From the NCBI GenBank assembly GCA_033296885.1, contig MU863995.1, positions 46,840 through 110,839 of the forward strand: a stretch of 64,000 nt of DNA, written 5' to 3'. The notes under the pieces are model-generated. The model searched no databases. It saw only the letters and a program-made list of their open reading frames with translations, and was not told the DNA's origin. A program made the translations under genes and the position numbers. Below are positions 45,001 through 56,782 of the stretch, piece by piece. This DNA is from Triangularia verruculosa. Lineage: Eukaryota > Ascomycota > Sordariomycetes > Sordariales > Podosporaceae. The stretch's first letter is position 1, and each line of letters starts with the position of its first letter.

Positions 45001-46000
45001 TCTGCCGAACAGCGAGATGTTGTTGCCGTACTGATCAGCAAGCAATTGGACCTCCAAATGTCTCGCACTGTCGGCCAACTTCATGACGAAGATGGGGGAA
45101 CCGGGGATTTCGCTGGCCGCCGCCTTGTAAAGCTCCTCGAAAGTCTCCTCGTCGACGACCTTGCGGATACCCTTACCACCACCACCTTCAGAGGCCTTGA
45201 CCATCACGGGGAACCCAATTTGCTTTGCCTTCTCCAAGCCCTCTTGCCACGAGCTTACGCAGCCCTTGAGGTAGACATCATCTGGAACTGTGACGATGCC
45301 ATCCTCGTCCACGCTGACCTGGGAAACGCCTGTGCCAGACCATGGAATACATGGGACGTCTGCGTGCTGGGCTACAATGGTGGAAGAGATCTTGTCACCA
45401 AGCGAGCGCATGGCAGAGCCTGGGGGACCGATGAACACGATCTTCTTTGGTGACGCAGCAAGAGACTCTGGAAGCTTGGGGTTTTCTGAAGCGTGACCCC
45501 AGCCTGCCCACACGGCATGCACGTCCATACGCTCCGCAATGTCCACGATCAGCTCGACGTTGGCATAATTGTGGTTGTTTGTGCCGCCGGGAACCTCAAC
45601 GTAGTGGTCCGCCATACGGATATAGTCGGCGTTCGCTTGCAAATCTTCTGGCGTGGCCATCACGGTGAACTTGATGGCCCGCTCGTCGCCAAACGTCTCG
45701 TAGGCCCATTTTCGCACTGATCTGATCTCCTTGACGGCGGCGATACCGTTGTTGGCAATCAATACCTGTGAAAGACACAGTTAGAGGCGTCCTCTTAAGC
45801 CAAGGAACACGACGAGTACTCACGTTTGTAATGACGGTGTGGCCGTCGTGGCTAGCGATAAAGTCCTTCACCTTGGACGGCGGGGCATTTTCCAGCCTGT
45901 TGCCGCCAATAAAGTGGGAGGCGATCTTGTGCTTCTCGGCATACGAAGCCTTGCCGTTGGACTTTGGCACTACAACGCCGTTCCGTGGTGTGTCTCCCAT
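39019..46000 (-). CDS. ACC1: Acetyl-CoA carboxylase (multidomain, cytosolic)
   Basis: Exons 46000-45824, 45765-40650 and 40586-39019, 2286 aa, the usual length for fungal ACC. Introns are 58 and 63 nt. Domains in order: biotin carboxylase (about 45-560; KVKDFIASHDGHTVI, VLIANNGIAAVKEIRS, the glycine loop KASEGGGGKGIRKV, ELNPRLQVEHPTTE), biotin carrier with EVMKM near residue 731 (biotinyl Lys), a long central region (about 800-1500), and the carboxyltransferase halves (CGMVGWLISARTPEYPKGR, YLSANSGARLGLANEL, later LTGAPALNNLLGREVY, NWRGFSGGQRDMYNEV, and ARGGVLEPEGIIGIKYR). It makes malonyl-CoA for fatty acid and polyketide synthesis. The second intron cuts the carboxyltransferase. The first ATG is used. 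The gene is essential and single-copy in moulds. A long antisense open frame (43615-45453) is a codon-bias mirror, not a gene. Confidence 0.98.
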
Positions 46001-49000
46001 GATTGCTGCTGTGGGGGGGTGGGGGTGGTTGCAGACTCGTTTGTGTTGGGATCTAGCGGGGAACCGTTCGAGAAATAAGAGAAGACGTCGTCTACTCAAT
46101 CATTAAAGTACGTAGACAGCGCCAGGCGGTGTGAAGCGTCGAGCAAGTCGGCACAGGAAATCGGATATTTTCCCAAACCAGACGCCGATAAGAAGAAAGG
46201 GGGGGGTGGTGCGGAGGGGGAGGATGCTGGAACGCGGCGGTCTGCTGTGCTGGGGAACAGGCGGATGCCCCGGTGTCAGCGAAACTGTCTGTGTGCTTGG
46301 CGATTGGGCTGCTTGATTTGTATCCGTGGAGTCCGAACGAACCTGGATGTGGACCGGTATAATCCCTCTCCCTATTCTACTCCTGCAAGGGAATAGAGAT
46401 CAATATCTGGATATCCTGAACCACAACTCGAATATTACGATGGTGATAGCGGTGCAAAAAGCAGCAGGACAGACAGCGAGAAGGGGACGAAGGGAAGGGG
46501 GGTTGGCCGGGTGTGGCTCCCAGGGTTGGTTCAGAGCCAGGCAAGGAGTGAAGGGAGGCCCAGATGCAAAGAGCAGAAGGAATGGAGAGGAGAGAAGAAG
46601 GGAAGGGGGGAGAAGTCCTTACTTCGGGCGAGAGGGGAGGAGTTGTCCGTAGATGAATGCACTGAGTCTGTCGTTTCTGGCGAGGCCTTGTTCGCTTCCT
46701 GTTCTAAACTTCTGGTTGACAGCCGGGACTGCTGAGAAGGTGGCAGGTGGGGACCCCAAAATTGGAGCCATCCACATCCGCATCCGAGCGACCCAGCACT
46801 CCACGCACTCACTGCACTTTCTCACTCTGCCCGCTGTAACTTTTTTTTTTTTTTTGCACCGGCACCCCTCCCACCCCTCCCACCCCTCCCACCCCCTGGC
46901 CCCGTCCCTTTGCTTCCCGCGCCGAGCCTCTCACTGACATCTGAACTCGGGCAGATCAGGCCAATCATCGTCCACGCCGCCGACCGAGCCGACATGTTGG
47001 GGAAACTCCCAAAGGCACGCCGTCTGCCCGCTTGCCGGCCCATCCAGAATTCAAAATGGCAGAAAACGTCAGCCCGCAGCAGACTGCCCCTCCACCACAG
47101 TTCGGGGTTCAGGCGAGGTACCTCCGTTAAGCTCTTGATATCACCGAAGACACTTCGGGGTCACCCCCAGATCCGTCATGTCTTGTCTTCACTTTGAGCA
47201 ACCCCGACGGCATTGGCTTCAGACTCATTTATCCTATCTACTATTTCAACCCTCTGTTTTCCCGTCTTCATTCCTGTTCCTGCATCCTTCTCTGTCGCTG
47301 CCCGAGACTCCCGGTGTTCAATCCAGCCGCATGGACACCACACCCGTGGACCTCATGTCAGCCCCGGGCAGCACACACGGCGGATTTGGGATTCGATGTT
47401 TCGCCGACGATGCCGCTTCGGCGCTCGGGGAACGCCATTTGCTGTCCGAATCCCTTCCTCGACGATTTGGGATATCTCGGATGCGACAGCATGGCCCTTC
47501 ACTGTCGGCAGCAGGGTACTTTGCGGCAATGCATGCACTAACAGAGGAACCAGCAGCAGGCTCAACAACCAACCTTCAGTCGGTTCAACCCTTTTGCAAC
47601 CGACCCAGATGGCCTGTGCGGTGGCACTCGGGGCCCCTGGTCCGATCTCAGCCTGGTGGAACCCGGGGAAGGGTTTCTGGCCATGGCTGACAGCGGAGTT
47701 TGGATCAAAGACAGCACAGGACAACTCTCATCACCAGCAGTTTCCTTCTTCCCTCTCTCTCAAGGGATAAGCAACATATCTCCCTGCACCCAAAAAGCCA
47801 CACCCCTCCCCCTCCCCCTCCCCAGATGCCAGCCACTGAGAAATTGGGAAATGAATGTCCAGTGTTGGGAACTGGAAAAGTGGCAATCAACTGTGGGCGA
47901 ATATACCCCAATTGTTGAGTTCCCGTCGTCCCTGGAGTTATGCCGGAGCCCCCGGGTCCTTTGATCGACGGGAAATTGTTAGCGCGAAAAGACCGGAGTC
48001 GGACCCGCAGATCCCCAACATCTTGTCCGCCCAGGAATTACCTATTTTGGGCTAGACCGGCACGCCTTTTGGTCTTTTAACTCTCCCTCCTAGACGTTTC
48101 CGTGTTTTGGTTGTGCTCAGGGATCCGTCAACAACCATCTCGACGGCCTCTGCCTTGCTCCACGGGCGAGTTTCAATACTGACTCGGCTCGTCAACAACA
48201 TTCGTAGCGGCCGAAAACACCCGGCTTCCATCCGTCCGGCAACACAACCTCTCCCGAGTGAACTGTGAAGACGCTGCTCGGTGATACTCTTGCGCTCGGC
48301 GGTTGGGAGTTGATCCGCTTTGTTGACAAGAAGAGGTTTTATTTTCCGTGTACAAACTCTCTCTTGTCCTGTCGTAGTGTCCAGCTTTTCTGGATGCAGA
48401 TGTGGCCAGCTGTGTGGCCATCGCCGGATTATCGATTGTGGATATTGCAATAGTGTGTTGTCACCACTCATCAACCGACAACACCATGCATCGCGGTAGA
48501 TGAACCACATGTCACCTCAGTCATTCATCACTATCACTGTCGTCAACACAAAGACCCTTGTCTCCAAGAATAGATTCGTCACCGGGCCGCTCCGCGCTGG
48601 AGAAAAACCCTCCCGCGATCACGGACCTCAAGTCTAGCCACATGGGACAAGGACGTCCACGATGTAGCAGTCCCATGCCCTCTTGTTGCCGAATGGTGAA
48701 TCTTGGAATCTCACTTGACAGTTCCTACATACACCTAGAAGATATGTAGGGCTGGATTTGCCATCATACGTATCTTCAACCTCCAACAAACTATGCCTCA
48801 CCAACATAACCCTGTGCTTTGTGCTTCCCCTCGCGCGGAATGGCACATGTGATAAACCCCTTTCAACCACAAAGAATACACCGTACATACACTTGATGAG
48901 ACCCCTAAAACCACCACCGTTTCCTGCACATGCAAGCAAGCATCCAAGCATCTCAGATCGGCAACCATGCCGAAGCTTGACAGATCGATCCGACCCGGCG

Positions 49001-49981
49001 CGAAAGGGCCAGAAGCAGCAGGCCCCACTGCCACACCGAAACTGACATCAGAATCGTACGACTTTTTTGTATCCTTTTGGTCCCCTTTCCCACGAGGGTC
49101 AGGAGGCCCGGACCAAGTCCCAGCCTGCCGGGCACGTATAAAGAAAAAGAAATCTCAGCCTTATAAGTCACTACCTACTCAGTAACACAGAGGGGTGTAT
49201 CCGTTGGTTGCTATGATGGAGCAATCTCGACTTGCACCAACAAGCTTTGCTGCAGGAACAGAACAAACATGGACGAAACAGGCAATATTTTAGCTTGTCT
49301 AAGTGGCCTCGATCTAAACATAATCGACGCGACATATCTTGGCACCACTGTTTTGATGTCCGTTTATGCCTGTATACCGCTCGTGTTGTTTGCATGTTGG
49401 TAAATAAATATTTTCCCCATCACCGGAAATCTATATAAAGAGGGACAGCTTATCATGAATGACAGTAACTTAAAACGCTAGAATAACAATGCACAAGTAA
49501 AACAAATGCTGCCTTCTTATGGACACCAACAACCCATGCAAAAGACTCTCCGTTCTCACACTCATCACGAAGTAAAAGAAAGAGAAGCAATAGTAATGCA
49601 ATGCAAATGCACAAAAGAAAAAAAATAGGTATCAGGTATTGAAAAGTGTATATCAAGCACCAATCCATCATCACTCTCACGCATGCCCTCCCCCTGGCCA
49701 CTGTCCTCCCATTCTTTCTTCCTTCTTCCGCCTCAGTCAGAAAGATAAAAAGCAAAAGCAAAAAAGCCAGAGAGTTGCGATTTGAACCCCCCCAAATTTG
49801 CCCCTCCCTTCCGTTCCTGTTTGTGTAGCGCCAAAGTCAAAAAGGTATCATCCATCCGCCCAGTCCCATCAGCCAGTCAGCCACTCCCTCACTTGCCCAT
49901 TGGCCCCCAGCTCAACTGTAAATTATAGGCTCCGTAATTGCTTCCCCTTCTCCTTCAGGCTATATGCTCAACGGGCCTGGC
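46001..49981. other. Long gene-poor region upstream of ACC1
   Basis: About 4 kb with no gene I can support. It holds the ACC1 promoter and leader, the C-rich minisatellite listed separately, and several open frames (47178-47770 in three frames) without domains. A 24-codon frame at 47056-47130 (MAENVSPQQTAPPPQFGVQA, then RYLR-stop) with a GTACCT donor-like end could be a first exon, but no follow-on exon was found. The 3' end of NUDE is at 49982. Confidence 0.4.
46861..46896. repeat. C-rich 10-bp minisatellite, G-quadruplex-prone on the minus strand
   Basis: Three to four copies of CCCCTCCCAC in tandem after a T-run (46843-46855). On the minus strand, which is the coding strand of ACC1, this reads as repeated GGGG and GGG runs separated by one or two bases, the arrangement needed for a G-quadruplex. 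It lies about 860 bp upstream of the ACC1 start codon. Confidence 0.8.
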
Positions 49982-51924
49982 TTAATACGTCTCTCCCAAA
50001 TCCTCCAACACCCTCCCGTGCATTCCTCCGACTAGTAGGGTCGCCACTGGTCCGGCAGCGCTAGCACTACTAGTCCTCCGCAAGCCGATGCCGCCCGAGC
50101 CTCCGCTTTGCCTTCTGGGTGCTGGAATCCCGCTTGGTACTGGAATGGCGCTGCATCCTGCCTCTTCCATCCTGCTGAAGGTTCCGCGTCTGCTAGGTGT
50201 TCGGAAATCCCCAACATCTCCCTCGTCGAGCTCCAGGGTGCTGTAGCTGACACTATGGCTTGGGTTGTGGCCATGGTGTGGTTCCCGCCCACTGTGCATT
50301 CCCAAACTACTCCTCGGCCTGCCTAGTGGTGTCCTTGTTCCCGTGAGACTAGCTCTGCTCATTGGTCTGGGAGGAGGCATCGTGCCGCTCAAGGGAGCAC
50401 CGCCGTGCGATTCCTGCCTGCTAACCGGCCGTGCGTAACTCGAGAGACTAGCTCGGCTGCTGGGCCGTGAGATTTCTAATGCGTCGGCATGGGAGTTGTT
50501 GGCTTGGTGACTAGGGTTGCGGTTGGGCAGGGGCCCGAATGATAGTCGTGAAACACCCGATGTGCTAAGTCGAGGGACGTGCTTGTTCGCGGTTGAACTC
50601 GTAAGACTGCTGCGAAAGTTAGATGGCGTTGACTTGTCGTCTCCATTGCTGATTGTCGACGATGCTGTGGAACCGGTGTTACGCTTCCTACTGCGTATCG
50701 TGACGGAAGATGGTACGCTGGGCACCATTCTCGGTGACCCGCGTGGTGGGGTGGTGACCGAGCCTGCAGGGAGCTTGGACCGAGCAGACTGCACACGAGC
50801 TTCCAGACGTTGCATTTGAGCTGTGAGCGTCCGGATATGGGTGAGTGAATTCGAGGGTGGGATCTTATGCGACCTTGTGCTGGGAGGCGGCTTGCTGGCT
50901 GTTGAGTTTCTCTGAGCTGGCGTCCGCAGGGCCGCAGAGGTTGTCACTACACGAGTTCCCCGGGCTGAAGAGCTAGATGCACCCATTGACCTAAGTTTTG
51001 GCGTCATGCTGTTGTCGGCAGAGGGGAGCCTGGATTTCCTCTGAGAGGTGGGTGCCTTGGTAACGCTGAGTCTTGAACGAGACAATTGAGAAATCTCAGA
51101 GATGGATGGCGATGGCGGATCTTGGAGTTCGGACAACGTGTCGGCAGTAGATAGTGACTTGGTATCCGGTGGCGTGGTGATCATGGGTGAGCTTGCAGTT
51201 GAATGAGGTGAGCTGCCAAACGGCGGGGATCCGGGCAAGGAAAGGTCGGTAGAAAGGGTCGATAAATGGCGGGCATCCTGCTTCTTGATCTTATGTTGCA
51301 AAATCTCGGCCTCAATCTTCAAATCAGACAACTCCTCCCTCAACCGCTGCGTTTCTACTCGAAGTTGTTCCCTCTCCTGCTCCCCAATCTTGATCTCCTC
51401 CTCCAACAAGACGGCCCTTTCAATGGCGACATTGTACTTGGACTCGAGATCCTCCAGAGAAGACGTAGTGTTGCGCGCTTGTCGCTCAAAGTCGTCGTTT
51501 GCTACCTCGATATCCCGCAGTCTGAGCTGCAAAGTCCGGTTTGTTTCGCGAAGTGTGGTAATCTCCTTTTCGAGGATGCTTTGCGCCGCATTTGCCTCGG
51601 ATTTGGATTCCTTGTATTTTCGCTGGGGGGAAAGTCAGCCAAGCCGCCATTTGAGTGCGATTTCGAGGACCAAGGGGATATCAGATTTGACAATACCTTC
51701 CACTCCTCCACCTCGTAACTCAGGCTCTCAGCCTTCTTTTGCAATGCCCTTTCCCGCTTGTCGGCAGCATCCAGGTCCTTTTCGAGTTCGGCTTCTAGCT
51801 CTTTGCTTGAGGCCTGGAATTCCGACAGCTCCTGCTCGAGTAGCTCATATTGCGACTTGTACCAGGCCAGCGCATCTTGCGGGCTGGCTCCGGCGGGTGG
51901 AGGGGATGATGGTGGCTCCGACAT
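49982..51924 (-). CDS. nudE: Nuclear distribution protein NUDE / RO-11
   Basis: Exons 51924-51697 and 51622-49982, 622 aa; the single intron is 74 nt. The N-terminal third (residues about 12-195) is a long coiled coil (ALAWYKSQYELLEQELSEF, EVEEWKRKYKESKSE, LRETNRTLQLRLRDIEVAN, then DDFERQARNTTSSLEDLE, and REELSDLKIEAEILQHKI). This is the NUDE/NDEL1 core that binds LIS1 and dynein. The rest is Ser/Pro/Thr/Arg-rich and disordered, with many SP and RxxS sites, ending in a short conserved-looking VLEDLGETY. The family controls dynein-driven nuclear movement in hyphae (Aspergillus NudE, Neurospora RO-11). The ATG at 51924 is the first in the frame and is followed by a Pro/Ser stretch typical of fungal NUDE. 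A 500-codon antisense frame is spurious. Confidence 0.92.
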
Positions 51925-53562
51925 TTTTTGTTGTTGTGATTATTTATTTGCTGCTATTTTTTGGTATTATTTTTGGGGGCTTATGCGATACCGCGAGAGG
52001 TGGTGGCTGTTGGGCGCAAAAAGAACAAATCTCGCATGTGATGGGTGGGATTAACTCTGTAGGAAAAAGGCGGTCGGAAAGAACGTCGGACAGTTGGCAG
52101 CGAAAACAGAAACCTGAAAGTGGAATGAAAGTCGTGGATCGTTATCGTAAAATGCAGCGGGAAGGCTCGAGGCGTTATGCGGAAATACGGCAGGTCATGG
52201 CAGACTGTGAGTTCCCGCGATGCGGTCTTTTCCCTGGCGTTGGGCGACGACGTCAACAACTGAGGTGTAGTCTGCGGAGGAGAGGCGGTCGCGGGGGGAA
52301 ACTGGGACTGGGACTGGGACTGCGAATGGAGACTGCGAGTGCGAAGGAGGCAGCTTACCCGACGGTCGCGCGGCCGGGAAAAAGGCGTCGTATGGTGTCG
52401 AAAATGGCGTCTACGGTCCGGCGGTGGACGTGGTCGAGTGATCGCAGAGCGCGACCTACTTACCTACCTGTTGCCGGGTGTCGTCGAGGTTGGCGATTGC
52501 AATGTCGTCGGTGGTCGAGAGTCGCCGGGAGGAAGGTTGGATGCTCGTCTCCAGTCTCGGGGCTGGGTGTTTTCCTTGGCACTGTGGGCTCTCCTTCTCC
52601 CTCTCGTTTGCATGCGCTAATGGCGCCATGGCAACCGTGCGCCTTTCGTCCAATAAATGTGGAGCCAAGCGTTGACTTGCCCACCCATCATCAACAAACA
52701 TCGGTATCATCTTCAGCAGCAGTGCTACCTTTGCAAGGTCTTGTTTCTGCAGTCAAACTCTTCTTTGATATCTTGTTTGTGTCTTGATACTTCTTTATCC
52801 TCATCCCCTTTCCATGCCTCATGTCTGTCTCTCTTCAACATGCTGCCTAGGTAGGTAAGGTAGCTGCTGGTGTTTTAGCATGACGAAGCAGATTAACTCC
52901 CATCCACCCAACCAGCTCTTCAAGACAGTCACCTAGCCAGACCAGACCATCGACGAACCACTGCCATCTCCCACTTTGCTGCTCACGCTGCCGACTTTGC
53001 CCCGCCAAACTGACGCTGACGCTGCCCTGCCCCGAGTCATCCTAATTATGCTAAAAATGATGCGCTTGTGCTTTGCTGCGCTGTCTTGCCTTAACTTAAC
53101 AAAGCCGCTCCTTTCTGCTGCCCCAGGATCGCCCACGCCGCGCCATCCAGTGCATTTGAAACAGTTTGCGCATTTGGCAAATGTCGCTTTTTTGTCGCAG
53201 CAATGCCGCCCCAGAAGGTGGGTGGTCTCCGGTCCCCGCCCACTCGTGACTGGTCATCCGATCAATCCTTCTTGGCGCTGCCCAAATGGCAGACACATGA
53301 CGATTAATTATAGGAGGGAAACGCGGTTCCTGCATGTGTCTGTCGCTGCTGTGGTACCTTCTTAAGAGGTTTTCATTATGAGCAAGGGTTAGGGTAGACC
53401 TCACCCCAACCTCCAGAACTACGCTGAAACTCTGTGAGGTGAAGCATTCATGAGCTTGTATAATTGCCATTTAGGGGCCGGCCCCTTTGCGATATCCCTC
53501 TAGGTTTAAACAATACTCACAAACTCCATGCTTGCTACCCTTTTATTCCAGTATCAGCCCTC
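51925..53562. other. Intergenic, upstream region of NUDE
   Basis: About 1.6 kb between the NUDE start and the end of the Nudix gene. No gene seen. A GCCTAGGTAG site is at 52845-52854 and a GACTGGGACTGGGACTG tandem occurs near 52302-52322. Confidence 0.45.
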
Positions 53563-54417
53563 TCAAAGCCCATACTTTTGCGTCTTCATAAAGTTCATCC
53601 CCGCCGCAAAATGAAACAACTTGGCTGCCACGATAAACCTCTCTCTCTTGCTGTACTCAACCAGCTTCTCATACAGCTCCGCCAAAGGAACCACCACCCG
53701 CTCGATATGCTCACCGTCCTCTAACCTCTGCTCCGGCAGCGCCTGCTCCCCCTCCCCTTCCAGCTCAGGTATCTCAACCTCGACCATGGCCATCTGCATA
53801 TTCGCATTCGACAGCCCCGGATCAGCCGCCTGCACAGGGCTCACGCTCAAAACCTTTGACACTTCGTACCCCGTCTCCTCTCTGAACTCCCTCACCGCCG
53901 CCTCCTCGGCAGTCTCGTTTTCGTCGATAAGACCGGCGGGCCACTCGACAGTGTAAGCATCCAGTGGAGGGCGGTATTGAATGACCAGCAGTGTCGACGG
54001 GGCTTTGTTTGGAGAGAGGAGGATGTTGCCTATCGCTACGGCATCGACGCCGGCCTTGGCGGACCTTGTCTTGCGAGAGGCCACCTCCCAGGTCCGAGCC
54101 TTGCCAGTCTGGTCCGTGTACTCGATTTTCTGCAGAGTAACCCATTTTGCTTCCGACGTGGGCAGGTCGGTGACCGAGGTGATGGCCGGTTCTTGCTTTT
54201 TATGGAGCGTCTGCGTCATCTTGGATCTGATGATGTTGGTGAAAGAGCTGTGGCGAGACTTGGTGGGTTGGTGAGTTGCAGCTGAGATGGTGTGTTTGTT
54301 GGGAGTGAGGATGAGGTTGGTGGTGAGAGAGGGAATGAATGTGAGCATGAGAGAGCGTGTCAAAGCGGGGCTGGGGAGCACTGCTGAGCGGCGAAGAAGG
54401 TTGCCCCGCAATTGCAT
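53563..54417 (-). CDS. YSA1: Nudix ADP-ribose pyrophosphatase (YSA1/NUDT5 type)
   Basis: Intronless. From ATG 54417 the product is 284 aa; from ATG 54219 (MTQTLHKK) it is 218 aa. The Nudix box is perfect, G-x5-E-x7-RE-x-x-EE-x-G: GLIDENETAEEAAVREF followed by REETGYEV. Flanking blocks LPTSEAKWVTLQKIEYTD, WEVASRKTRSAKAGVDAVAI, VIQYRPPLDAYTVEWPAG, and the later PGLSNANMQMAMVEVEIPE are typical of ADP-sugar hydrolases that split ADP-ribose to AMP and ribose 5-phosphate. The longer N terminus (MQLRGNLLRRSAVLPSPALT onward) is Arg/Ser/Leu-rich and lacks acids for about 60 residues, as in mitochondrial presequences, so the two starts may give mitochondrial and cytosolic forms; this is inference. The shorter form matches the usual family length. 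Confidence 0.9.
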   Translation of the reverse strand: MQLRGNLLRRSAVLPSPALTRSLMLTFIPSLTTNLILTPNKHTISAATHQPTKSRHSSFTNIIRSKMTQTLHKKQEPAITSVTDLPTSEAKWVTLQKIEYTDQTGKARTWEVASRKTRSAKAGVDAVAIGNILLSPNKAPSTLLVIQYRPPLDAYTVEWPAGLIDENETAEEAAVREFREETGYEVSKVLSVSPVQAADPGLSNANMQMAMVEVEIPELEGEGEQALPEQRLEDGEHIERVVVPLAELYEKLVEYSKRERFIVAAKLFHFAAGMNFMKTQKYGL

Positions 54418-54859
54418 GAGATGTTGAGTTGGCGGTAGGGGGTGGCAATCAGATACCTTGAGAGTGTAATTAAAATAAAAGGCGTGGAGAATAGTCTTCA
54501 AATTAGGCTTGTCCCATTGGAACAGTCGTCGGTTTTGTTTCGAGATTTTCGGGGACGAAACAGTTCAGTTGATGAGTTCAGACGACAGAGTCTGCTTTCA
54601 AGGAGTTGGTGGTTCAAAGTTGCGTCACCATCCAGAAGAAGCTGATCCAGTACGGGTTAGGGTTTAACATGGTGATAAGATAAAAAGGGGCAGCATGCCA
54701 GGCCGATGACAGCTACCTACAAAAAGCTTTCAGCTTCTCAGGAGTATTTACAACTCGAACTAATATGTACATCAATAACAGTTTTACCAGCTCCAACACA
54801 AGATTCAGGAGAAATTCACGAGATTGTCTAATGATCATTCCACCCTCCACGACCGACAC
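54418..54859. other. Intergenic between the Nudix and LPMO genes
   Basis: 442 bp: promoter and leader of the Nudix gene and 3' end of the LPMO gene. Nothing else seen. Confidence 0.5.
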
Positions 54860-55750
54860 CTAGAAGTAGCTCTGGTCAATGACGGCAGGTCCGGGGATCT
54901 GGTAAGTGCCAAAGTCTCCGTAGATGTTGATAAGGATGCCAGCTGTGACGAAATTGTTAGCATGGCCACCACAAAAACCAGACAAAAGAAGGCCACTCAC
55001 GGTCAGAGGCGCTGTAAGCACCCGGAAGCCTGACGCCAGCCGGCACCTGGCCATCACCACTGTTGGCAACCCTGACTTGGTAGCAGCTCATGTAGAACTG
55101 CGCGCCGCCGCTCGACCCGGCAGCATGCAAGGCAATGGCCTCGGCTCTGACCAAGTAATCACCAGCGGGGATCTTGCTGGGGATCTTGAACGTCCGCTTG
55201 CCGCAGTTCTGGTTGAGCGTGTCAGTGCCCCAAGTCTTGCTGCCGGCGTCATAGCCAAACTCGTCGACCTTGAACCACGAGGCGGAGGCACCGTCGGCCG
55301 TCTTGGCATCGTCGACCTTGGCCATGTAGACGATGACAGGGCCGAAGTGGTTCCCGCCGATGGCCTCGTTGGCGCAGGAGCGGTCGTTGGGCTGGGCGTG
55401 CATCTCGACGAAGAAGGAGTCACCGGCTGGAGTGGAATGTCAATACTGTGAGGAGAAGACCATAGGTACTATAAACGTACCATTTACTTCGCAAAGGCCA
55501 TCGACACCACGTGAGCCGCCAACATTGCAGGCAAGATCCGCGCTGTTGACACCGGTGACGGGGGAGTTGTTAGGCTGGAGATATCTCTTAGTGGCCTGCG
55601 TCATAGAATTTGAGGTAAAGAACAAGGTCATACCGGCATCCGTGTGCAGGAGGTGCCAAAGTCAATCGACCCACTGCCAGCCTGTTGGAAGATGCTGTGG
55701 GCAGCAGCCAAGGGGGCGAGAACGCCAGCGGCGACGAGGACAGATTTCAT
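54860..55750 (-). CDS. AA9 lytic polysaccharide monooxygenase (formerly GH61)
   Basis: Exons 55750-55634, 55574-55481, 55426-55001 and 54942-54860, 239 aa. The signal peptide (MKSVLVAAGVLAPLAAA) is followed by HSIFQQ, so after cleavage the mature enzyme begins with the copper-binding His. A second His lies in ANEAIGGNHFGPVIVYM, and the axial Tyr in GGAQFYMSCYQVRV. Cysteines in SCTRMP, DLACNVGG, GLCEVN, DRSCANEA, QNCGKRTF and MSCYQV would form disulfides. The end PGILINIYGD and IPGPAVIDQSYF is typical; no cellulose-binding module is present. Enzymes of this family oxidatively cleave cellulose outside the cell. Intron 1 is modelled as 55633-55575 so that MP joins PNNSPVT, which matches relatives; an earlier acceptor at 55596 would leave a 38-nt intron and seven extra residues. 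Often induced on plant biomass. Confidence 0.93.
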
Positions 55751-56782
55751 TGTGGATAGCTTTCTAGGTTGAGATGTGCGGATAAGGCTGCTGAGGACCA
55801 TTTCCCATCATCAGAGTCAGGTGTTGTCGGCAGCTTTATACCCTCTTGATCTCTTCAGTCCCCAACATTCCGACATCCTTGCCAGCGAGCCCACGGACGT
55901 CTCCCTCCACAATTTCACCGACTTGCTTTCCTCTCGATAGTAGATCTACCGCTCCAACGGCCCGTAGATTCACGATCCAGGCCTCCCCCATGCCCAACTT
56001 CCTCTTCAGGAAAGCCACAAAAAGTGTCGATCAACAAGTCAAGGCAGTGCAGACGTAATCACCCCGGCTTCCACGAAATCCTCGGCACCAGCTGGTCAAC
56101 CACTCCGCCAACAACCAACCTGAACCTGGTTTTCCTTATGGCGGACACCTGTCTCGTGGTGAGAAAAAAAGCGTTGTTTATGTGAATCAACCACACCAAG
56201 CCCACCGACCCACAATGCAAACGCTGATCATTTTCGGTGCTACATCCTCCAGAATCGCTCAAAGTGGGATCCGATCGTCAACGGTCGGCTGAGGAGGGAT
56301 GGCGATATACCCCGGACCCTCTCTGGTAATTTATCCCGCACGCGGAAGACGGCGCCGCAACCGAAAAAAGCGACAACCGAGATCCATGCAGCTCCTGTGC
56401 CGTCCCGCTTCCCGGACGAGTGCCGTCCGCCAATACCAACGTAACTTGGCGGTTAATCGTTCAAGTTCTGCTCAGACGTCAGCAATTGTATATGTGGGCA
56501 TGGCCTATAACTTCCGCTGCCAGTCCCGATAGTTCCGTTAAAGAGCAGCACGTAGAAACGTATTAGACGAGAAGGACCGAATAAGTCTGGGGATTGTAAA
56601 GAAGATGATCTCCAAGACAGTTCTGATCATACGCAGATTAGTGTCTGTTCCAATGCAAAATGCCTTGCTCTGTACCTATGTCCAAGAGAGCAGTCAAGAC
56701 CCAATCTTTGTTCAAATAGATTTCAAATTCATCGCGATATATGCAGTTGCTTCCACTCCATCCCCCCTTTTATGGGGGGCTT
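55751..56782. other. Intergenic between the LPMO and permease genes
   Basis: About 1 kb: LPMO promoter on the left side and 3' end of the permease on the right. A CCTCCC/GCTTTATACC stretch with TTTATA near 55834 could be the LPMO TATA region on the minus strand. No gene seen. Confidence 0.4.

Noticed and set aside
43615..45453. 612-codon open frame on the plus strand
   Set aside because: It lies wholly antisense to the biotin carboxylase part of ACC1; its translation is a mirror of strong codon bias with no domain.
47056..47130. 24-codon frame starting MAENVSPQQ as a first exon
   Set aside because: It ends at a donor-like GTACCT, but no downstream exon in any frame gave a protein-like continuation.
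47178..47770. Overlapping plus-strand frames of 115-185 codons
   Set aside because: Three frames are open at once, none with a domain; this is typical of stop-poor GC-rich DNA rather than a gene.
51285..52787. 500-codon plus-strand frame
   Set aside because: Its first third is antisense to the NUDE coiled coil and the rest is low-complexity Arg/Ser-rich translation of the NUDE promoter.
55596..55633. 38-nt version of the first LPMO intron
   Set aside because: Too short for fungal splicing and would insert ATKRYLQ before PNNSPVT; the 59-nt version using the acceptor at 55575 joins MP directly to PNNSPVT as in relatives.
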